Assembly: GCA_964613075.1 (NCBI GenBank) | Contig: CAZTFV010000059.1 | Span: forward strand, 1-6,695 | DNA length: 6,695 nt | Direction: 5' to 3' | DNA from: CAYWEP01 sp964613075 | GTDB taxonomy: Bacteria; Patescibacteriota; Microgenomatia; Levybacterales; UBA12049 | Part shown: positions 1-4,563 of the stretch, piece after piece | How the letters are laid out: the number at the start of each line of letters is the position of its first letter | How positions within the stretch are numbered: the first letter of the stretch is position 1 | Position numbers and translations under genes: made by a program | Notes under the pieces: generated by a model | Seen by the model: the letters and a program-made list of their open reading frames with translations, nothing else | What the model was told of the DNA's origin: nothing | Database searches by the model: none

Positions 1-392
1 AAAAGATTCATGAAATAGATGCCTTAGCAGGAGCATTTATGTTTGTGAGACGTGAGGCAGGGGATGAGGTCGCATGGTGGGACGAGGAGTATTTTTTTTA
101 CGGTGAGGATTTGGATTTATGTTACAAGTTGAAAGAGAAAGGTTGGAGAATATATTTCGTTCCGACTGTTTCTATCCTTCACCACAAAGGCGTATCAGGC
201 GGTATTAGAAAAGAGTCAAAACATGTGACGACTGCAGACAGAGAAACGAGAATCAGGGCAACAGATGCGAGGTTTGACGCGATGAAGATATTTTATAGAA
301 AACATTATGCTAATAAGTATCCAGTATTATTAACGCGGTTTGTTTTATGGGGCATTAATCTAAAGAGAGAACGTGCTCTTTCTTCTCTATAA
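1..392 (+). CDS. Family 2 glycosyltransferase, C-terminal part (5' end outside window)
   Basis: The reading frame is open from the window edge (first full codon at position 3), so the ATG at 39 is probably internal and the gene starts upstream. The visible 129 residues carry the C-terminal hallmark of GT-A fold GT2 enzymes of the rhamnosyltransferase/WcaA type: DALAGAFMFVRR, then WWDEEYFFYGEDLDLCYKLK, then a YFVP...ILHHKG segment. In this family the Glu-Asp of the GED motif (bases 105-110) lies in the acceptor/catalytic-base region. The nucleotide-sugar-binding half is missing from the window, so donor and acceptor cannot be read. The tail is basic (FYRKHYANKYP, then WGINLKRERA) and has one weakly hydrophobic stretch that could touch the membrane. 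It ends with TAA at 390-392, 39 bases before the next gene. Its place at the head of a glycan cluster suggests chain elongation on the cytoplasmic side of the membrane. The family call is firm; the specific sugar is unknown. Confidence 0.88.
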   Translation, partial: KIHEIDALAGAFMFVRREAGDEVAWWDEEYFFYGEDLDLCYKLKEKGWRIYFVPTVSILHHKGVSGGIRKESKHVTTADRETRIRATDARFDAMKIFYRKHYANKYPVLLTRFVLWGINLKRERALSSL

Positions 393-419
393 TGGTTCTG
401 AGTCACATCGAAGAATGAG

Positions 420-431
420 TATAATCGAACT
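420..431 (+). promoter_or_regulatory. Possible -10 box 6 bases before the ATG at 432 (leaderless start candidate)
   Basis: A perfect TATAAT lies at 420-425, followed by CGAACT and then the ATG at 432. Transcription usually begins about 7 bases after the -10 box, which would put the first RNA base on or next to the A of ATG. No Shine-Dalgarno sequence is visible upstream of 432, which fits a leaderless message. No good -35 is present; CTGAGT at 398-403 is a poor match. A second TATAAT at 388-393 overlaps the stop codon of the preceding gene and is an alternative. TATAAT is not rare by chance in AT-rich DNA, so this is tentative. Confidence 0.35.
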
Positions 432-1544
432 ATGCGAATTGGAATTGATTGTCGGTTGTGGAATGAGACGGGGGTTGGGAGGTATATTCGGAATTTAGTA
501 ACCAATCTGCAAGATATCGATGAGAAAAATGAGTTTGTATTATTTGTTCGGAGTCGCGATCACGACAGAATCAGAAATTATGAATTAAGAATTAAGGATA
601 ACTGGCGGACTGTCAATGCGGATATCCATTGGCATACACTTGAAGAGCAATTCAAATTTCCGCAACTTCTGTATAAGGAAAATCTTGATCTTGTTCACTT
701 CCCTTATTTTTCAGTACCCATTTTTGTAAACATCCCATTTGTTGTTACGATTCATGATCTTATTCTTCATCACTTTTCAACAGGGGAAGCTTCCACGCTG
801 TTCCCTGTTTTGTACACAATTAAACTTTCAGGATACAGGTATGTTATTCAGCAGGCAATTAAAAAAGCAAAAAAGGTGATCACTGTTTCATCTGCAACCA
901 AACAGGAGATTGTAGACCACATGAACGTAAGCGGGGATAAGGTGGTGGTCACCTATGAGGGAGTAGATCCTGAGATATTTGAGAAACATACAAAAAAAAT
1001 CATAGCCGACCCATATTTTTTACATGTCGGTAATATGTATCCTCACAAAAACATGGAGCGGTTGGTAATGGGTTTTAAAAAAACATTTTCTAACACGTCG
1101 GTAAAACTTGTTCTGGTGGGGAAAGAAGATTTTTTTGCAAAGCGGTTAAAAGACTTTGTCCGAAAAAAAGAGATTGATAGCAATGTTATTTTTGTTGGCG
1201 AGGTATCAGATAAAGAATTAAGTAGCTTCTATCAACATGCGCTTGCGCTCGTAATCCCATCATTCATGGAAGGATTTGGATTACCTGCTATTGAGGCAAT
1301 GGCGAACAATTGTCTTATTTTAGCATCAGATATTCCTGTCTTGAAAGAAATTTGTAAAGATGCTGCACTTTATTTTGACCCGCATGACGAAACGAACATG
1401 GCAGAAAAGATGCGTTTTGTTGCGGGGAAATCAAGGATGGCGTTTGAAAAACAAAAAGAAGCAGGCCTGTCTCGCATAGGCAAATTCTCCTGGCAAAAGC
1501 TGGCAAAAGAGACGCTGGGCGTTTATAATTCGATATTGATTTGA
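432..1544 (+). CDS. Family 4 glycosyltransferase (GT-B fold, possible mannosyltransferase)
   Basis: This 370-residue protein is full length for a retaining GT-B enzyme. It opens with RIGIDCRLWNETGVGRYIRNL (residues 2-22), the Gly-rich N-terminal loop of MtfB-like GT4 proteins. Residues 88-111 (LVHFPYFSVP...FVVTIHDL) form the usual second N-domain strand region. The C-terminal nucleotide-binding domain begins near LHVGNMYPHKNMERL (197-211) and carries the EX7E motif EGFGLPAIEA, with Glu280 and Glu288, which binds the donor nucleotide sugar. There is no signal peptide or obvious membrane helix, so it acts at the cytoplasmic face. GDP-mannose is a plausible donor because a GDP-mannose synthase is encoded two genes downstream, but the sequence does not prove it. 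Residues 49-57 (NYELRIKDN) look repeat-derived (see 574-601). The ATG at 432 matches the family N terminus and lacks a Shine-Dalgarno sequence. Its TGA overlaps the start of the next gene, which implies coupled translation. Confidence 0.92.
   Translation: MRIGIDCRLWNETGVGRYIRNLVTNLQDIDEKNEFVLFVRSRDHDRIRNYELRIKDNWRTVNADIHWHTLEEQFKFPQLLYKENLDLVHFPYFSVPIFVNIPFVVTIHDLILHHFSTGEASTLFPVLYTIKLSGYRYVIQQAIKKAKKVITVSSATKQEIVDHMNVSGDKVVVTYEGVDPEIFEKHTKKIIADPYFLHVGNMYPHKNMERLVMGFKKTFSNTSVKLVLVGKEDFFAKRLKDFVRKKEIDSNVIFVGEVSDKELSSFYQHALALVIPSFMEGFGLPAIEAMANNCLILASDIPVLKEICKDAALYFDPHDETNMAEKMRFVAGKSRMAFEKQKEAGLSRIGKFSWQKLAKETLGVYNSILI
574..601 (+). repeat. Short AT-rich tandem-like repeat inside the first GT4 gene
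   Basis: The segment GAAATTATGAATTAAGAATT followed by AAGGATAA reads as near-repeats of a GAATTA(A/T) unit and is translated in frame as NYELRIKDN (residues 49-57). It sits in the variable N-domain loop between two beta strands. From memory, NYELRIKN-like peptides recur in unrelated proteins of CPR and some other bacteria, where they are translated copies of a dispersed AT-rich repeat. Only one degenerate copy is visible here, so the repeat origin is an inference. Confidence 0.4.
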
Positions 1545-2716
1545 GTATTGTGGCAGATTTGCGCGTAGCGCTCGTTTACGACCGCGTTAACAAATGGGGT
1601 GGCGCCGAAAGAGTTCTTCTTGCCCTTCACGAACTATTTCCTAAAGCTCCTCTTTACACTTCAGTATATAGCCCAAAGCGTGCAGGTTGGGCAGAGCGTT
1701 TTGTTGTAAAAACGTCATTTCTTCAGCATATTCCATACGCTTCTGTCTCGCACGAGTCATTTGCGTTATTTATGCCTGTTGCTTTTGAACAGTTTTCATT
1801 TGCTGAATATGATTTGGTTATTTCGCTTACATCTGAGGCAGCAAAAGGAATTATCAGCAAACCAAAGACAAAGCATATCTGCTATTGTCTGACGCCGACT
1901 CGATATTTATGGAGCGGGTATGATGAGTATTTTCCAAACGCTATGATGCGATTTTTATCAAAACCTGCGGTTTCCTATCTTCGATCTTGGGATAAAATGG
2001 CTTCAACACGCCCAGATAAAATTATTGCTATTTCAAAGGAAGTGCAGAATCGGGTGAAAAAATATTATGGAAGAGAGTCTGAGGTAATTTATCCGCCGGT
2101 AGATTTAAGTATCAAGTATCAAGTATCCCGCCAAAGGCGAGGCTCGCTCGCCTCGCTGCGAAGCGGGCCAGAGGCGGCAAGTATGAAGCATAAAGGAGAG
2201 GGGTATTTTTTAGTGGTCTCGCGATTGGTTCCATATAAGCGGATTGATATTGCTATAGAAGCGTGTAACAGACTCAAATTACCCCTTAAGATTGTCGGTA
2301 TAGGTGCAGATAAGGGAAGGCTAAGAAGCATGGCGGGTCCGACAGTGCAATTTGTGGGTAACTTGACTGATCGGGAGCTGGTAACGTATTATAAAAACTG
2401 TAAAGCACTCTTGTTTCCGGGAAGAGAAGATTTTGGTATTACTATCATTGAAGCTGCGGGATTCGGCAAGCCGGTGATAGCATTTGGAGAGGGAGGAGCC
2501 AAAGAAACAATAGTTGAAGGAAAAACGGGCAGCTTCTTCTATTCACAAACACCGGAGGCGTTGATGAGGAAAATACGACGGTTTGATGCGTTGAAGATTA
2601 ACCCTGATGACTGTATGAGGCAGGCTGAAAAATTCAGTATAGAACATTTCAAGGCGAGATTTCTTTCGATTATTCAAGAAGTCATGTCTGTTGACCTCAC
2701 CCAGCTACGTTCATGA
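1541..2716 (+). CDS. Family 4 glycosyltransferase (WbaZ-like) with a repeat-derived insertion
   Basis: This is a GT-B fold retaining glycosyltransferase. The N domain has LRVALVYDRVNKWGGAERVL (residues 7-26), with the GGAE loop typical of WbaZ-type GT4 enzymes, then SFLQHIPY, YDLVISLTSEAAKG, and CYCLTPTRYLWSGYDEYF. The C domain starts at YFLVVSRLVPYKRIDIAIEA (222-241), and the EX7E motif is REDFGITIIEAAG with Glu296 and Glu304. WbaZ-type enzymes often use GDP-mannose, which fits the neighbouring manC-like gene. Residues 190-217 form an extra basic linker encoded by a GC-rich repeat (see 2107-2184); without it the linker would have normal length. The start is uncertain: TTG at 1541 overlaps the previous stop, but GTG at 1550 and TTG at 1559 are in frame, and 1559 matches the family N terminus best. 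No Shine-Dalgarno sequence supports any of them. The C-terminal residues SVDLTQLRS run into another repeat. Confidence 0.92.
   Translation: MSIVADLRVALVYDRVNKWGGAERVLLALHELFPKAPLYTSVYSPKRAGWAERFVVKTSFLQHIPYASVSHESFALFMPVAFEQFSFAEYDLVISLTSEAAKGIISKPKTKHICYCLTPTRYLWSGYDEYFPNAMMRFLSKPAVSYLRSWDKMASTRPDKIIAISKEVQNRVKKYYGRESEVIYPPVDLSIKYQVSRQRRGSLASLRSGPEAASMKHKGEGYFLVVSRLVPYKRIDIAIEACNRLKLPLKIVGIGADKGRLRSMAGPTVQFVGNLTDRELVTYYKNCKALLFPGREDFGITIIEAAGFGKPVIAFGEGGAKETIVEGKTGSFFYSQTPEALMRKIRRFDALKINPDDCMRQAEKFSIEHFKARFLSIIQEVMSVDLTQLRS
2107..2184 (+). repeat. GC-rich hairpin repeat bracketed by heptamer direct repeats, inserted in frame in a GT4 gene
   Basis: AAGTATC occurs three times in tandem (2107-2113, 2114-2120, 2121-2127), then a GC-rich block (2127-2178, 40 of 52 bases G or C), then CAAGTAT again at 2178-2184. 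Within the block, GCGAGGC (2137-2143) pairs perfectly with GCCTCGC (2150-2156) around a TCGCTC loop. CGCT/AGCG (2154-2157 and 2162-2165) can form a competing stem with a GCGA tetraloop. CCGCC (2128-2132) can pair with GGCGG (2173-2177) at the base. From the first to the last AAGTAT is exactly 72 bases, so the unit adds 24 codons without a frameshift. Removing it leaves PPVDLSMKHKGEGYFLVVSR, a normal GT4 inter-domain linker. I infer a mobile or amplifiable palindromic repeat that landed in a permissive linker. Confidence 0.75.
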
Positions 2717-2762
2717 AACTGAACGTAGCACCCCTCTCCTAAAAGGAGAGGGATAAGAGGAG
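2695..2762 (+). repeat. Double inverted repeat spanning the 3' end of the second GT4 gene and the gap before the guanylyltransferase gene
   Basis: Two perfect stem-loops lie back to back. The first pairs GCTACGTTCA (2704-2713) with TGAACGTAGC (2720-2729) and carries the TGA stop codon (2714-2716) in its 6-base loop. The second pairs CCCTCTCCT (2732-2740) with AGGAGAGGG (2744-2752) around an AAA loop. The flanks CCTCACCC (2695-2702) and GGATAAGAGGAG (2751-2762) resemble the ends of a dispersed CCTCACCC...CCTCTCC...GGAGAGGG...GAGG repeat family that I recall from many bacteria. No T run follows either stem, so it does not look like a Rho-independent terminator. It could stabilise or process the mRNA. 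The last codons of the GT4 gene are apparently made of repeat sequence. Confidence 0.65.
2758..2762 (+). promoter_or_regulatory. Ribosome binding site of the guanylyltransferase gene, embedded in the repeat tail
   Basis: AGGAG at 2758-2762 lies 10 bases before the ATG at 2773. It is the only clear Shine-Dalgarno sequence of the cluster. It is also the tail of the repeat unit at 2695-2762, so the repeat may supply translation initiation for this gene. A similar AGGAG inside the second stem (2744-2748) is probably hidden by base pairing. Confidence 0.6.
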
Positions 2763-2772
2763 AAGCTATTTT

Positions 2773-3855
2773 ATGAAATTAGTTATCTTTGCCGGAGGAG
2801 TCGGTACAAGACTCTGGCCATTATCAAGAAAAAACTCTCCCAAGCAGTTTGAGAAAATGATCGGCGATAAGTCGACGCTACAACAAACCATTTCCCGTCT
2901 TACCCCGGAATTTTCACCATCTGATATTTATATTGCGACGGGTAAGCAATATGAGCCAATTGTTACCGGGCAACTTTCTTTTATTCCGAAAGAGAATTTT
3001 ATTTTTGAGCCGGCAATGCGGGATGTCGGACCTGCGCTTGGGATGGTTGCGTGTCTGCTTGCGAAAAGATTCGGCGATGAACCACTAGCTATTTTGTGGA
3101 GTGATCATTTGGTAAAAAAAGAAGATGAATTCAGGAAAATATTGCGCTTATCCGAGGCAAAAGTGAACAACAGAGAAGCTGATTTTATTTTCATAACGCA
3201 AAAGCCAAGATTTGCTAGTCAGAATATGGGGTGGATAGAGCTGGGGGAGAAGCTTGAAGACAGACCGGAAGGATCCATATTTGCGTTTAAACGCCTTATT
3301 TACCGCCCGGCTCCTAAGCAGGCTGAAGTATTTTTCAGGGATGAGCATTTTGTTTGGAACTTGGGATATTTTGTTACAACCCCTTCCTATTTAGTTTCGT
3401 TGTATCAAGAGCACGTACCCGATATGTATAAAGATCTCTCTGTTATTGCCGATGCGTGGGGAACAAGCCAATTTGACAGGATAATGGAGGACATGTACCC
3501 GGATCTTGAGAGGATAAGTTTTGATGATGCGATATTGACTAGATTACATAGGACAAAGATGATTGTTATCTCTTCCGACCTTGGATGGAGCGATGTTGGG
3601 GCATGGGAGTCGTTGAAGGAGGCAATGACTGAAAGCAAGGAAGAGAATCTCACGAAAGGGAACGTTATGGCTGAGGATACGCAGGACAGTCTCATATTTA
3701 ATTATACAGATCAAATGGTTGTGTGTATTGATCTTTCCGAGATGCTTGTTATTAATACAGAAGATGTCTTATTAGTTTGTCCCAAAAGCTCAGTGCCAAA
3801 AATTAAGAAACTGGTTGAGAAGCTGAATGGGACGGCGCATGAGCATCTTACATAA
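2773..3855 (+). CDS. manC: Mannose-1-phosphate guanylyltransferase (GDP-mannose synthase), monofunctional
   Basis: The enzyme joins GTP and mannose-1-phosphate to give GDP-mannose, the donor for mannosyltransferases and precursor of GDP-fucose and GDP-rhamnose. Residues 8-26 hold the signature GGVGTRLWPLSR...SPKQF, with Arg13 and Lys24 in the GTP-binding loop. Further family landmarks are EPAMRDVGPALG (79-90), WSDH (109-112), WNLGYFVTTPSYL (195-207) and SDLGWSDVGAWESL (268-281). At 360 residues it has only the nucleotidyltransferase and beta-helix parts and lacks the C-terminal cupin phosphomannose isomerase domain of the bifunctional ManC/AlgA form of about 470 residues. Several motifs deviate from the classic forms (RNTAPA, PADH, GYGYI), so it is a divergent branch. 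A related sugar nucleotidyltransferase with another substrate is possible but less likely. The ATG at 2773 has a good AGGAG site. The next gene follows after 3 bases. Confidence 0.88.
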   Translation: MKLVIFAGGVGTRLWPLSRKNSPKQFEKMIGDKSTLQQTISRLTPEFSPSDIYIATGKQYEPIVTGQLSFIPKENFIFEPAMRDVGPALGMVACLLAKRFGDEPLAILWSDHLVKKEDEFRKILRLSEAKVNNREADFIFITQKPRFASQNMGWIELGEKLEDRPEGSIFAFKRLIYRPAPKQAEVFFRDEHFVWNLGYFVTTPSYLVSLYQEHVPDMYKDLSVIADAWGTSQFDRIMEDMYPDLERISFDDAILTRLHRTKMIVISSDLGWSDVGAWESLKEAMTESKEENLTKGNVMAEDTQDSLIFNYTDQMVVCIDLSEMLVINTEDVLLVCPKSSVPKIKKLVEKLNGTAHEHLT

Positions 3856-3858
3856 ATC

Positions 3859-4524
3859 ATGCCATACGTTGAAATCAGAAAAAGCATTTTCTACGAATTA
3901 TTAAAACGACTGCTCGATATTGTCATCTCATTCGTGCTTCTCATTTTATTTCTCCCCGTCATTATTATTGTGGCACTTTCTATAAAGCTTAGTTCACCCG
4001 GGCCGGTCCTCGCCGATACTCCAGAGCGAGTAGGGAAAAACGGAAAATTATTTAAAATGTTTAAATTCCGCTCTATGATTCAAAATGCACATGAGCTGCT
4101 TCGCGAGGATCCTGAGTTTGAAAAACTTTATGAGGCGTATAAGCGCGGGAGTTATAAGCTGAAAGATGATCCAAGAATAACACCGGTGGGGCGTTTTATT
4201 CGTAAGCATTCTTTGGACGAAGTACCACAGCTTGTGAATGTTTTCAGTGGTGATATGTCAATGGTTGGACCAAGAGCGTACTATCCGGATGAGCTTCGTG
4301 AGCAGCAGAAAAAATACCCGCTGACGAAAGATTCTGTGAAAGTCGTGCTTTCAGTCAAGCCGGGTTTGACGGGATACTGGCAGGTATCAGGGAGGAGCGA
4401 GATAAATTTTGATAAGCGAATTGAAATGGATGCAGAATATGTACGAAAGCGTTCAATTTTCTATGACCTTTTGATTATTGCCAGAACACCGTGGGCAATG
4501 GTGTCGGGAAAGGGAGCATTGTGA
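3859..4524 (+). CDS. Polyprenyl-phosphate sugar-1-phosphate transferase (initiating bacterial sugar transferase)
   Basis: This 221-residue protein is a monotopic phosphoglycosyl transferase (PF02397; WcaJ/WbaP C-terminal domain or PglC type). Such enzymes move a sugar-1-phosphate from a nucleotide sugar to undecaprenyl phosphate, the first step of glycan assembly. An amphipathic start with LKRLLD (15-20) leads into a hydrophobic segment (21-44) broken by Pro33, the expected re-entrant membrane helix. Then come VGKNGKLFKMFKFRSM (58-73), DDPRITPVGRFIRKHSLDEVPQL with the catalytic Asp120-Glu121 pair, GDMSMVGPRA (131-140) and KPGLTGYWQVSGR. It lacks the extra N-terminal membrane helices and nucleotide-binding domain of full-length WcaJ/WbaP, so it is the minimal catalytic form. 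The substrate sugar cannot be read. It starts 3 bases after the guanylyltransferase stop with no clear Shine-Dalgarno sequence, so it is probably translated by coupling. Confidence 0.95.
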   Translation: MPYVEIRKSIFYELLKRLLDIVISFVLLILFLPVIIIVALSIKLSSPGPVLADTPERVGKNGKLFKMFKFRSMIQNAHELLREDPEFEKLYEAYKRGSYKLKDDPRITPVGRFIRKHSLDEVPQLVNVFSGDMSMVGPRAYYPDELREQQKKYPLTKDSVKVVLSVKPGLTGYWQVSGRSEINFDKRIEMDAEYVRKRSIFYDLLIIARTPWAMVSGKGAL

Positions 4525-4526
4525 AG

Positions 4527-4563
4527 TTGACAAAGAGAAAGTTACTTCGGTATGATGTATAAT
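4527..4563 (+). promoter_or_regulatory. Sigma-70-type promoter in front of and overlapping the DUF4012 gene start
   Basis: A perfect TTGACA at 4527-4532 is followed after 18 bases by TATGAT (4551-4556), a near-consensus -10. A perfect TATAAT lies at 4558-4563, but 25 bases from the -35, which is too far to pair with it in the usual way. Either -10 would place the RNA start at about 4563-4570, downstream of the ATG codons at 4552 and 4555. A message from this promoter would therefore start translation at the ATG at 4570, with a leader of at most a few bases. The promoter would let this gene be expressed apart from the upstream glycosyltransferase genes. Confidence 0.6.

Noticed and set aside
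362..381. AAAGAG (362-367) and CTCTTT (376-381) near the end of the GT2 gene as a terminator hairpin
   Set aside because: The stem is only 6 bp, AT-rich, with an 8-base loop and no T run after it, and it lies inside the coding region.
388..393. TATAAT overlapping the stop codon of the GT2 gene as the main promoter of the first GT4 gene
   Set aside because: No -35-like hexamer lies 16-18 bases upstream, and no Shine-Dalgarno sequence would serve the resulting leader. The box at 420 is the better candidate, though this one is not excluded.
2107..2184. CRISPR-like or insertion-sequence end
   Set aside because: The 7-base units are contiguous without spacers, and no transposase or terminal inverted repeats of an IS are present. 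A palindromic dispersed repeat explains it better.
2119..2331. Minus-strand open frame across the GC-rich repeat of the second GT4 gene
   Set aside because: It is antisense to a well-conserved GT4 domain. The GC-rich palindrome lacks stops on both strands, which explains the open frame.
2704..2752. Rho-independent terminator between the second GT4 gene and the guanylyltransferase gene
   Set aside because: The stems are good, but purine-rich sequence rather than a T run follows them, and the downstream gene belongs to the same pathway.
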